The notes: a model not told the origin generated them from the sequence alone. Positions 1 to 7,005 are shown, counted from the first letter of the stretch. The stretch is DNA of 8,796 nucleotides from Micrococcales bacterium (GCA_003132125.1 PKWT01000101.1:26132-34927), one strand, 5' to 3'. Program-made: numbers and translations.

Positions 1-609
1 GCCGGGACATTGCTCGGCCTGATCCTCTTCGTGCTGTGGGCCAACCTGATCGTTGCCGGCACCAGCAACGGCGTGAACCTCACCGACGGCCTGGACGGCC
101 TGGCAACGGGCGCAAGCGTGATGGTTTTCGGGGCCTACGTCCTGATCGCCATCTGGCAGTCCAACCAGAGCTGCCAGTTCAACCCGGGCCTCAAGTGCTA
201 CGAGGTCCGGGATCCCCGAGACCTGGCCGTGGTGGCTGCGGCTCTCATGGGCGCCTGCTTCGGATTCTTGTGGTGGAACGCATCTCCGGCCCAGATCTTC
301 ATGGGTGACACGGGGTCGTTGGCCCTGGGCGGTGCCATGGCGGGTCTGGCGATCACCACCCGCACCGAGCTCCTGGTGGTGATCCTCGGTGGGCTCTTCG
401 TCATCATCACGCTCTCGGTGATCATCCAGGTCGGCTTCTTCAAGATGACTGGCAGACGCGTATTCCGGATGGCCCCGCTCCAGCACCACTTCGAGCTTGC
501 GGGTTGGAACGAGGTCACCATTGTCATTCGGTTCTGGATCGTCGCTGGTCTTTTTGCCGCCCTCGGGATCGGCATCTTCTACGCAGAGTGGGTTGTCGGG
601 GCAGCGTGA
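1..609 (+). CDS. mraY: Phospho-N-acetylmuramoyl-pentapeptide-transferase MraY, 3' part (5' end outside window)
   Basis: This polytopic membrane enzyme transfers phospho-MurNAc-pentapeptide from the UDP precursor to undecaprenyl phosphate, making lipid I on the inner face of the membrane. The window holds the last 202 residues, roughly the C-terminal 55-60% of a typical MraY. The frame is open from base 1, so the gene starts upstream and the TTG at 10 is not a real start. Visible family motifs, counted from base 1 as residue 1, are NGVNLTDGLDGLA (about 23-35), FMGDTGSLALGG with the Mg-site aspartate at about residue 103, and MAPLQHHFELAGW with the HHH-type motif read as QHH (161-163), a form I recall as common in actinobacteria. 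Several hydrophobic segments alternate with short loops. One extracytoplasmic-type loop has two cysteines (58 and 66). The gene ends in a 4-base overlap with murD. The missing N-terminus carries the DDxxK motif, so that part cannot be assessed. Confidence 0.97.
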   Translation, partial: AGTLLGLILFVLWANLIVAGTSNGVNLTDGLDGLATGASVMVFGAYVLIAIWQSNQSCQFNPGLKCYEVRDPRDLAVVAAALMGACFGFLWWNASPAQIFMGDTGSLALGGAMAGLAITTRTELLVVILGGLFVIITLSVIIQVGFFKMTGRRVFRMAPLQHHFELAGWNEVTIVIRFWIVAGLFAALGIGIFYAEWVVGAA

Positions 610-2114
610 GTGACGAGGACCCGAGCTACGAGCCCCGCCAGGGGCTTCGAGACCTGACCCATCGTGATGCCGACTGGTCAGGGCTGCGCATTCTGGTCGC
701 CGGCCTTGGTATCAGCGGGTTCGCAGCGGCCGACGCGCTCTCCGAACGCGGTGCCATCGTCACCGCCGTCAGCGCCGACGCCACTCCGCTCATCAGTGAA
801 CGCGCCCGGATCCTCGAGATCCTGGACGTCGACGTCCGGATTGGCCCCGAACACCTGCTCGAGCCACCCCAGGACACCGAGCTCGTCGTCACCTCACCAG
901 GCTTCCACCCCGACCACCCCATGCTGCTCGCGGCAGCGTCGCGCGGCATACCGGTCTGGGGCGAGGTCGAGCTCGCGTGGCGCATGCGCGCGCAGTCCGG
1001 AGCGGCGCCCTGGATCACGATCACCGGCACCAACGGCAAGACGACGACCGTCAACATGCTCGCGTCCATCCTGCGGGCCTCAGGGCTGCGCGCCACGAGC
1101 GCCGGGAACGTGGGCACACCTCTGCTCGAGGCGGTCCTGCATCCTGAGCCCTATGACGTCCTGGCCGTCGAGCTGTCCAGCTTCCAGCTCCACTGGCAGA
1201 GGTCGGTGACGCCGTTGGCCTCCGTGTGTCTGAACCTCGCGCCCGACCATATCGACTGGCATGGGTCCTTCGAGCAATACCGCCTGGCCAAGGCCAAGGT
1301 CTACCAAGGCACCCAGATCGCCTGCGTGTACAACGTCGAGGACCCGGCAACTGAAGAGATGGTCAGGGAGGCCGAGGTCGTCGATGGCTGTCGCGCCATT
1401 GGATTCACTCTGGGCATCCCTGCTCTGTCCATGGTCGGGCTGGTCGACGGCGTGTTGGCCGACCGTGCGTTCGTGGAGCAACGCAGGACCTCGGCGGTGG
1501 AGCTGGCGACAGTTGCAGACCTGCAGGGAGACGCCCCGTCCGTGGCGCCCCACTACGTGGCCAACGCGCTGGCTGCCGCGGCGCTGGCCCGGGCATATGG
1601 CGTCGGTCCGCTGGCGGTGCGTGACGGCCTGCGGGCGTTCGTTCCGGACCCGCACCGGATCGCCGACGTCGCAACGGTCGACGGCGTGCGCTTCATCGAC
1701 GACTCCAAAGCCACCAACCCTCATGCTGCAGGCGCCTCGCTGGCGGCGTTCGACCACGTGGTCTGGATCGCGGGCGGCCTGCTCAAGGGCGCGGATGTCG
1801 CCTCGCTGGTCCAGTCGGTTGCCGGTCGCTTGCGTGGCGTCGTCCTGATCGGCGCCGAACGTGCCCGGATCGCCGAGGCGCTCGCACGACACGCACCAGA
1901 TGTCCCCGTCGTCGACGTGCCCACCACGGACACTGGAGTCATGGATCTCGTGGTGGCTCGTGCCGTCGAGCTGGCTCAGCCCGGCGACGTGGTCCTGCTG
2001 GCGCCTGCCGCTGCATCCTTCGACATGTTCGCCAGCTATGGCGCCCGTGGCGATGCCTTCGCCCAGGCGGTGCACCGCTACGCGAGCCGGCCTGACGGGC
2101 CTTCGGCATCGTGA
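606..2114 (+). CDS. murD: UDP-N-acetylmuramoyl-L-alanine--D-glutamate ligase MurD
   Basis: This cytoplasmic ATP-dependent Mur ligase adds D-glutamate to UDP-MurNAc-L-Ala. The GTG at 606 is chosen because it overlaps the mraY stop (GTGA) and gives 502 residues; the frame is open further upstream only inside mraY. Three domains are readable. The N-terminal Rossmann-like UDP-binding domain begins with GLRILVAGLGISGFAAADAL (about 27-46). The central ATPase has the P-loop TGTNGKTTT (140-148), ELSSFQL (189-195) and LNLAPDHIDWHG (209-220). The C-terminal domain has DDSKATNPHA (365-374), GGLLKGAD (390-397) and LAPAAASFDMFASY (465-478). DSKATN together with SFDMF separates MurD from MurC, MurE and MurF. 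A hydrophilic 25-residue leader precedes the Rossmann strand. There is only a weak G-rich Shine-Dalgarno (GGGG, 598-601), so coupling to mraY translation is likely. Confidence 0.97.
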   Translation: MSDEDPSYEPRQGLRDLTHRDADWSGLRILVAGLGISGFAAADALSERGAIVTAVSADATPLISERARILEILDVDVRIGPEHLLEPPQDTELVVTSPGFHPDHPMLLAAASRGIPVWGEVELAWRMRAQSGAAPWITITGTNGKTTTVNMLASILRASGLRATSAGNVGTPLLEAVLHPEPYDVLAVELSSFQLHWQRSVTPLASVCLNLAPDHIDWHGSFEQYRLAKAKVYQGTQIACVYNVEDPATEEMVREAEVVDGCRAIGFTLGIPALSMVGLVDGVLADRAFVEQRRTSAVELATVADLQGDAPSVAPHYVANALAAAALARAYGVGPLAVRDGLRAFVPDPHRIADVATVDGVRFIDDSKATNPHAAGASLAAFDHVVWIAGGLLKGADVASLVQSVAGRLRGVVLIGAERARIAEALARHAPDVPVVDVPTTDTGVMDLVVARAVELAQPGDVVLLAPAAASFDMFASYGARGDAFAQAVHRYASRPDGPSAS

Positions 2115-3400
2115 GCACGACGCATCGGGCCGCCTCACCAGGTCGGCCTCCGGGGTCGAAGGCTGCGCCGGCCGGCTCGTCAGGATGGCATCGGCCAATG
2201 CCTTGGTCGGAGCGGTTCGAGTCCCCTGTGACGACCTACTTCCTGTTGCTGAGCGCCACCGCGATGCTGGTTGTCATCGGTCTGGTGATGGTGTTGTCCG
2301 CTTCCAGCGTGACGTCCTACCAGGACACGAACTCCTCCTACACCGTGTTCTTCACCCAGCTGCAGTCCGCCGTCATCGGAGTCGTCCTGGCTTTCGTGGC
2401 CACCCGTGTCCGGTTGATCACCTGGAAGCGGATCTCGGTGCCAATGATGGCCTTGGCCATCTTCCTGCAGGCGTTGGTCTTCGTGCCCGGGCTTGGCGTC
2501 TCGATCAATGGCAACCGCAACTGGATCCAGATCGCGGGTCAGCAGGTGCAGCCTTCCGAGTTCGCCAAGGTCGCGCTGGTCCTGTTCGGTGCCACGGTCC
2601 TGACCAAGAAGCGTCGCAAGCTCGGCGAGTTCATGCATGCGGCGGTTCCGCTCGTGTTTCCGGCCGGCGCACTCCTGCTGCTTCTCGTCCTCGGCGGCAA
2701 GGACCTCGGCACCAGTCTGGTGCTCCTGGCGATCCTGGGCGGGCTGCTCTTTGCCGCCGGGGTCCCGGCCCGGATGTTCCTTGTCGCCGGCGCCTCCTTC
2801 GCAGCGTTGGCCGCAGTCATGGTCGTCACGAGCGCCAACCGCATGGGCCGGATCAATGACTGGCTTGGTGGCGGCTGCGCCGACCCGAACGGCTCGTGCT
2901 GGCAGACGATTCACGGCCAGTACGCCCTTGCTGATGGAGGCTGGTGGGGCGTCGGGCTGGGGGCCAGCCGTGAGAAGTGGCAGTGGCTCCCAGCAGCACA
3001 CAACGACTTCATCTTCGCCATCATCGGCGAGGAGCTGGGCCTTCCGGGCACCTTGGTGATCGTCGGGCTCTTCGGGCTGCTGGCCTTTGCGTGCTACCGA
3101 CTTGTCCTGCGCAGCGGCGACTTCTTCGTCCGTGTCGCCACGGCGGGGATCATGGTCTGGATCTTGGCGCAGGCGATGATCAACATCGGCGCGGTGATCG
3201 GTCTTCTGCCCGTGATCGGTGTTCCGCTGCCGCTGGTCTCCAGTGGTGGATCCGCGTTGGTGACAACACTCTTCGGCTTGGGGATATTACTGTCCTTCGC
3301 CCGCAATGAACCAGGGTGTCGCGAGGCGCTTGCTGCCCGCCCAGGCGTGGTGCGCCGCTCGCTCGCGGTCATTCCGATGCGCCGCGGCGGCAAGTCGTGA
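2111..3400 (+). CDS. ftsW: Septal SEDS peptidoglycan glycosyltransferase FtsW
   Basis: FtsW is the SEDS-family polymerase that links lipid II into septal glycan strands, together with a class B penicillin-binding protein. The GTG start overlaps the murD stop (GTGA) and gives 429 residues. The N-terminus is a basic, Pro/Ser-rich cytoplasmic tail of about 40 residues, followed by about ten hydrophobic segments starting near residue 43. Family motifs are GNRNWIQIAGQQVQPSEFAK (134-153), GKDLGTSLVLLA (196-207), AHNDFIFAIIGEELG (296-310) and PLPLVSSGGSALV (372-384). The Asp in AHNDF (residue 299) corresponds to the catalytic Asp of E. coli FtsW (D297) and RodA. The large extracytoplasmic loop before it holds a CADPNGSC segment with cysteines at 256 and 263. 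Leu393 is encoded by TTA, the only in-frame TTA codon I found in the window. RodA is the main alternative, but the position between murD and murG favours FtsW. Confidence 0.96.
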   Translation: MSTTHRAASPGRPPGSKAAPAGSSGWHRPMPWSERFESPVTTYFLLLSATAMLVVIGLVMVLSASSVTSYQDTNSSYTVFFTQLQSAVIGVVLAFVATRVRLITWKRISVPMMALAIFLQALVFVPGLGVSINGNRNWIQIAGQQVQPSEFAKVALVLFGATVLTKKRRKLGEFMHAAVPLVFPAGALLLLLVLGGKDLGTSLVLLAILGGLLFAAGVPARMFLVAGASFAALAAVMVVTSANRMGRINDWLGGGCADPNGSCWQTIHGQYALADGGWWGVGLGASREKWQWLPAAHNDFIFAIIGEELGLPGTLVIVGLFGLLAFACYRLVLRSGDFFVRVATAGIMVWILAQAMINIGAVIGLLPVIGVPLPLVSSGGSALVTTLFGLGILLSFARNEPGCREALAARPGVVRRSLAVIPMRRGGKS

Positions 3401-4518
3401 CCACCCTGTCAGGGCCGAGCTCAGTGCTCCTGGCGGGTGGTGGTTCAGCCGGGCACGTGTCGCCCCTGTTGGCGCTCGCTGACTGCCTGCGGCGTCGTGA
3501 CCCGGACCTGCGCATCACGGCCCTGGGCACCCAGAAGGGCCTTGAACAACGCCTGGTGCCGGCCCGCGGATACGACCTCCGGATCATTCCCAAGGTGGCT
3601 TTCCCGCGTCGGCCCGGGGTCGCACTTGTCCGCCTGCCCGGTGCTCTGAAGGCTGCCGTCGACGCCGCCGGTGCGGCTATTGACGAAACCAGACCTGATG
3701 TCGTTGTCGGCTTCGGCGGATATGTCTCGACACCGGCCTATCTGGCCGCGCGCAGACGCAAGATCCCCATCGTGGTTCACGAGCAGAACGCCAGGCCCGG
3801 TCTGGCCAACCGTCTGGGTGCCCGAATGACTCCTTACGTGGCAACGACATTCGCCTCCACGTCCCTCCCGCACGCCACTGTGATCGGCATGCCGTTGCGT
3901 CGCGAGATCGCGCTTCTGGACAGGGCCTCGCACCGTGCAGAGGCGTTGGCCCACTTCGGGCTCAGCGACCACAGGCCGACGCTGCTGGTCACCGGGGGTT
4001 CTCTTGGCGCGCAGCGACTGAACTCCGCATTCGCGTCCCGCGTCGACGAGCTGCGCTCACACGGCATACAGGTGTTGCACATCAGCGGACTGGGCAAGGA
4101 GTTCCTCACGGGCCCGACGACGACGGGGATGTCCGGTCTGCCGTATGTCGTTGTCGCCTATGTCGATCGGATGGACCTGGCTTACGCCGCGGCCGATCTG
4201 GTTGTTGCCAGAGCTGGTGCCAACACGGTCTGCGAGCTGACGGCGGTGGGACTGCCGGCGGTCTATGTGCCGTTGCCGATCGGCAACGGCGAACAGAGAC
4301 TGAATGCCGCGGACGTTGTCGCGGCCGGCGGCGGCGTCCTGGTCGACGACTCATCCCTGACCCCCGAGTGGATCGACGAGACGCTGGTGCGATTGATCAC
4401 CGATGAGTCGCGGATGCAGACGATGGCAGCCGCTGCATCCAGCATCGGAGAGCGTGAGTCCGACGAGCGACTGGCCGATCTGGTTGCCGTTGCTGCGAGT
4501 TCGCGCGGTGCCCGATGA
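3397..4518 (+). CDS. murG: UDP-GlcNAc:undecaprenyl-PP-MurNAc-pentapeptide GlcNAc transferase MurG
   Basis: MurG is a peripheral membrane GT-B glycosyltransferase that converts lipid I to lipid II by adding GlcNAc. The GTG at 3397 overlaps the ftsW stop (GTGA) and gives 373 residues, a normal MurG length; the frame stays open upstream only within ftsW. Signature segments in order are LLAGGGSAGHVSP (11-23, the first glycine-rich loop, with Ser where Thr is common), GFGGYVSTPAYLAA (105-118), HEQNARPGLANR (128-139), TGGSLGAQRLN (199-209, the second glycine-rich loop), ARAGANTVCEL (271-281, binding the donor nucleotide) and PLPIGNGEQRLNA (292-304, with the Gln and Asn that contact GlcNAc). A purine-rich GGCGGCAAG lies just upstream of the start inside ftsW. 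The downstream junction is an ATGA overlap with murC. Confidence 0.97.
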   Translation: MTTLSGPSSVLLAGGGSAGHVSPLLALADCLRRRDPDLRITALGTQKGLEQRLVPARGYDLRIIPKVAFPRRPGVALVRLPGALKAAVDAAGAAIDETRPDVVVGFGGYVSTPAYLAARRRKIPIVVHEQNARPGLANRLGARMTPYVATTFASTSLPHATVIGMPLRREIALLDRASHRAEALAHFGLSDHRPTLLVTGGSLGAQRLNSAFASRVDELRSHGIQVLHISGLGKEFLTGPTTTGMSGLPYVVVAYVDRMDLAYAAADLVVARAGANTVCELTAVGLPAVYVPLPIGNGEQRLNAADVVAAGGGVLVDDSSLTPEWIDETLVRLITDESRMQTMAAAASSIGERESDERLADLVAVAASSRGAR

Positions 4519-6035
4519 CCTGGGCCAATGGCTCCAACGGGCGGTTCGACTTCACCACCGAGGTCCCGTCGGCCAGCAGTCTGGGCTCTGTCCACTTCAT
4601 CGCCATCGGTGGCGCGGGGATGTCCGGCGTGGCTCGCGTGATGTTGGCCCAGGGAATAGCGGTCAGCGGGTCCGATGCCAAGGAGTCGCTCGTTCTCAGG
4701 GCGCTGGCAGCGGAGGGGGCTGTGGTCCATGTCGGTCACGACGCCAGCCACGTCGCGGGCGCAGATACCGTTGTCATCTCCTCCGCCATCCGCGAGGGCA
4801 ACGTGGAGCTGCGAGAGGCTCGATCGCGAGGGCTCAGGGTGATGCATCGATCACAGGCCCTGGCATCGGTGATGCGGGGGAGTCGCAAGGTCGCCGTGGC
4901 CGGTGCCAACGGCAAGACCACCACGACGTCGATGCTGACGGTTGCCTTGCAGTACTGCGGACTCGATCCGTCGTTCGCGATCGGTGGCGAGCTGGCCAAA
5001 CACGGCACCAACGCTCATCACGGCACGGGTGACATCTTTGTGGCCGAAGCCGACGAGAGCGACGGATCGTTCCTGGTCTATCGACCCGAGGTGGCGATCG
5101 TGACCAACGTGCAGCCTGACCACCTCGATTTCTATGGAACCTTCGAGGCCGTCCAGGCCGCCTATGCCAGCTTCGCCGCGACGGTGCAGCCGCAGGGTTT
5201 GCTGGTGACCTGTGCTGATGACCAAGGTTCACGGACGCTGGCCGAGGTGGCCAGGGCGGCCGGCACACGGGTGATCACCTATGGCGTGGCCTCGGATGCT
5301 GATGTGCGGCTTACCGAGCTGGGTGGCGTCGGCCTGCGCGCGCACGCGGTTCTTGTGGGCGCCGGACTCGACGGCGCCGCACTCGGCGATGTGATTCTTG
5401 GCCGCCTTGAGATCGGTATCCCGGGTCGACACAACCTGCTCAACGCGACTGCCGCGTTCGTGGCCGCCACCGAGGGACTGGGCCAAGAGCCAGCCCAAGT
5501 TCTGGAGGGACTGGCCGGTTTCACCGGAACCAGGCGCCGGTTCGAGCCCAAGGGCGAGGTTGCCGGCGTGCGAGTGGTTGATGACTACGCCCACAACCCG
5601 GGCAAGGTGACAGCTCTGGTCGAGACGGCCTCGAGCATCGCCGCGCCCGGGCGACTGGTCGTGGTGTTCCAGCCGCACTTGTATTCGCGGACCCGTGACT
5701 TCGCAGCAGAGCTCGCCACGGCACTGTCGCCGGCTGACGTGATCATCGTGATGGATGTCTATGCCGCCCGGGAGGACCCCCTGCCGGGGGTCACGGGCGC
5801 CCTGATCGCTGACCGACTCCTTGAAGCGGTTCAGCGTCACCCCGATGAAGGCGTGCGCTTCGTGCGCTTCGTGCCCTCCTGGTCGGATGTGGCCCCTCTG
5901 GTCGCGCAGCTCGCGGAGCCCGGAGACCTCGTCGTTACCGTCGGCGCAGGGGACGTCACCATGATGGGCCCCGAGATCTTGCGTCTGCTGACCCAGCGAC
6001 TGGACCCGACGGCAGTTACCGCGGGAACGGAATGA
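4515..6035 (+). CDS. murC: UDP-N-acetylmuramate--L-alanine ligase MurC
   Basis: MurC is the first Mur ligase of the cytoplasmic branch and attaches L-alanine to UDP-MurNAc using ATP. The ATG at 4515 overlaps the murG stop (ATGA) and gives 506 residues. The N-terminal UDP-binding domain contains FIAIGGAGMSGVARVML (28-44). The ATPase domain has the P-loop VAGANGKTTTTSML (128-141), EADESDGSF (178-186) and NVQPDHLDFYG (198-208). HNLLNATAA (306-314) and GTRRRFE (338-344) lie near the start of the C-terminal domain, followed by DDYAHNPGKV (356-365) and QPHLYSRTRDF (386-396). The usual DDYAHHP reads DDYAHNP here. EADESDGSF, GTRRRFE and DYAH identify MurC rather than Mpl, which lacks this operon context. 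A perfect 9-base tandem repeat gives VRFVRFV at about 448-454. The 3' end overlaps ftsQ (ATGA). No murB lies between murC and ftsQ. Confidence 0.97.
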   Translation: MTWANGSNGRFDFTTEVPSASSLGSVHFIAIGGAGMSGVARVMLAQGIAVSGSDAKESLVLRALAAEGAVVHVGHDASHVAGADTVVISSAIREGNVELREARSRGLRVMHRSQALASVMRGSRKVAVAGANGKTTTTSMLTVALQYCGLDPSFAIGGELAKHGTNAHHGTGDIFVAEADESDGSFLVYRPEVAIVTNVQPDHLDFYGTFEAVQAAYASFAATVQPQGLLVTCADDQGSRTLAEVARAAGTRVITYGVASDADVRLTELGGVGLRAHAVLVGAGLDGAALGDVILGRLEIGIPGRHNLLNATAAFVAATEGLGQEPAQVLEGLAGFTGTRRRFEPKGEVAGVRVVDDYAHNPGKVTALVETASSIAAPGRLVVVFQPHLYSRTRDFAAELATALSPADVIIVMDVYAAREDPLPGVTGALIADRLLEAVQRHPDEGVRFVRFVPSWSDVAPLVAQLAEPGDLVVTVGAGDVTMMGPEILRLLTQRLDPTAVTAGTE

Positions 6036-6820
6036 GCGGCTTGAGCTCCCGCGCCGGCCGGGTCCTGCGGGGCCGGCGAACCACGGCGCGGCGTCCGTTG
6101 GGGCTGTCGTCATCGCGAACCAGATTTGCGGCACGCGCCGCGCATGTTCGCCGTCGGCCCTGGTTGGTGACTGCATGGTTGGCCGGCGGGCTTGCACTGC
6201 TCGCGGGGGGGATATGGCTGGTGCAGTTCAGCCCGGTTCTGGTTGCACGATCGGTCAGGGTAGAAGGAGTGCCACGCGCTGCCGTGGCCGAGATCATGCG
6301 CCGGGCCGCCGTCCCCATCGGCACGCCCATGGTTCGGGTCGACACGACGGCGATCGCTGACAGGGTCATCGCGACCGCGACGCTGGCCGAGGTTTCCGTG
6401 GGCCTCTCGTGGCCGAGCACGATCGTCATCATGGCGAGTCCGCGAGTGCCCGTTCTTGCCGTGAAAAACCCTCAAGGTCAAGTACAGGTTGTGGATGCCC
6501 AGGGCGTCGCCTACGCCACGGTGGGCGCGCCGCCCAAGGGCGTTCCGGTGATCAACACGGTCGAGAATCCGCCGAGCAGGGATGCCTTGCGCGCCGGCAT
6601 CACGGTTCTGCGGGCCCTGTCTCCCAGCCAGCGCGGACGGGTGACCAATGTGACTGTCTCGGGCGCAAACATGGTCACCCTCAAGCTGGGGACCATCACC
6701 GTCGTGTGGGGAGGCGCCTCCGAACCTGAGCTGAAGGTCAGGGTGTTGACGGCGCTGTTGGGGCACAAGGGGTTCAGGACCATCGACGTCAGCGCACCGA
6801 GTACCCCTGTCACGAGATGA
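6032..6820 (+). CDS. ftsQ: Cell division protein FtsQ (DivIB family), POTRA-domain divisome protein
   Basis: FtsQ is a bitopic membrane protein that joins the early and late divisome through a complex with FtsB and FtsL. The ATG at 6032 overlaps the murC stop (ATGA) and gives 262 residues. The cytoplasmic N-terminus (about 1-42) is rich in Arg. It is followed by one membrane span (about 44-65, LVTAWLAGGLALLAGGIWLV) and then a POTRA-type domain (about 68-142) that begins VLVARSVRVEGV and ends at SPRVPVLAV, the equivalent of the common ERxPVA motif. The beta domain follows, with VVDAQGVAY (153-161) and GVPVIN (170-175). The end, KGFRTIDVSAPSTPVTR, has the usual actinobacterial form. Sequence conservation in FtsQ is low, so the call depends on the topology, these short motifs and the position before ftsZ. 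GGGAACGGA (6023-6031) is a weak ribosome-binding site directly before the start. Confidence 0.93.
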   Translation: MSGLSSRAGRVLRGRRTTARRPLGLSSSRTRFAARAAHVRRRPWLVTAWLAGGLALLAGGIWLVQFSPVLVARSVRVEGVPRAAVAEIMRRAAVPIGTPMVRVDTTAIADRVIATATLAEVSVGLSWPSTIVIMASPRVPVLAVKNPQGQVQVVDAQGVAYATVGAPPKGVPVINTVENPPSRDALRAGITVLRALSPSQRGRVTNVTVSGANMVTLKLGTITVVWGGASEPELKVRVLTALLGHKGFRTIDVSAPSTPVTR

Positions 6821-6885
6821 CCCGTCCGACACGCCGCGAACATGTTTGATCGCGGGGGTCTGAGGCCATACCGTCACCCGTGGGA

Positions 6886-6945
6886 AGAGTAGGAAAAACT
6901 CTAACCCTCTAGTCTACATCGAGATATTTTCGGCGAGATATTTGT
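6886..6945 (+). promoter_or_regulatory. Candidate ftsZ promoter/operator region in the ftsQ-ftsZ gap
   Basis: The 202 bases between ftsQ and ftsZ contain a distinct A/T-rich island, in contrast to the G/C-rich coding sequence on both sides. It holds AGAGT/ACTCT as a 5-base inverted repeat with a 7-base loop (6886-6890 and 6898-6902). Next comes TAACCCTCTAGTCTACATC, which contains possible -10 elements TAGTCT (6910-6915) and TATTTT (6925-6930). No good -35 hexamer sits at the standard distance; CTAACC (6901-6906) is the best partner for TATTTT. In other actinobacteria ftsZ has its own promoters in this gap, and I recall related AACCCT-type sequences there. The location is therefore sensible, but the exact start point is a guess. 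Confidence 0.4.
6920..6943 (+). repeat. Exact 10-base direct repeat CGAGATATTT upstream of ftsZ
   Basis: CGAGATATTT occurs at 6920-6929 and again at 6934-6943, with TCGG (6930-6933) between, so the period is 14 bases. Both copies are A/T-rich in a G/C-rich genome and lie 80-103 bases before the ftsZ start. They could be a regulator binding site or duplicated -10 elements. Nothing in the sequence decides which. Confidence 0.6.
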
Positions 6946-6973
6946 GCAGGAATACGTCGCGTACGATTCCCGC
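6946..6973 (+). promoter_or_regulatory. Possible hairpin in the ftsZ 5' leader
   Basis: GGAAT (6949-6953) pairs with ATTCC (6966-6970). CGT (6955-6957) pairs with ACG (6963-6965) around a five-base loop CGCGT, with A6954 bulged. GC (6946-6947) and GC (6972-6973) extend the stem past one A/C mismatch, giving ten pairs in all. If transcription starts in the A/T-rich island just upstream, this structure lies in the mRNA leader about 50 bases before the ftsZ start. It has no U-tract and does not cover the ribosome-binding site, so its role is unknown. Confidence 0.3.
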
Positions 6974-7005
6974 AACAACCACCAACGACTCGAGCAGAAC
7001 GTTTC

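Noticed and set aside
1080..2198. Long reverse-strand open frame (372 codons) across murD
   Set aside because: It lies antisense to a well-supported murD, has no recognisable motifs or ribosome-binding site, and is the kind of shadow frame expected in high-GC DNA.
5229..6197. Long reverse-strand open frame across murC and ftsQ
   Set aside because: Composition is His/Arg/Gly-rich as expected for the antisense of G/C-biased codons, it spans two real genes, and it has no family motif.
6837..6848. Dyad CGAACATGTTTG resembling an actinobacterial LexA (SOS) box
   Set aside because: The LexA box has the form CGAAC-N4-GTTCG. Here the half-sites are separated by two bases, not four, and the second half is GTTTG.
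6834..6855. Inverted repeat CCGCGA/TCGCGG with a 10-base loop just after ftsQ, considered as an ftsQ terminator
   Set aside because: The stem is only six pairs with a large loop and no T-tract, and the operon may read through into ftsZ. Too weak to call.
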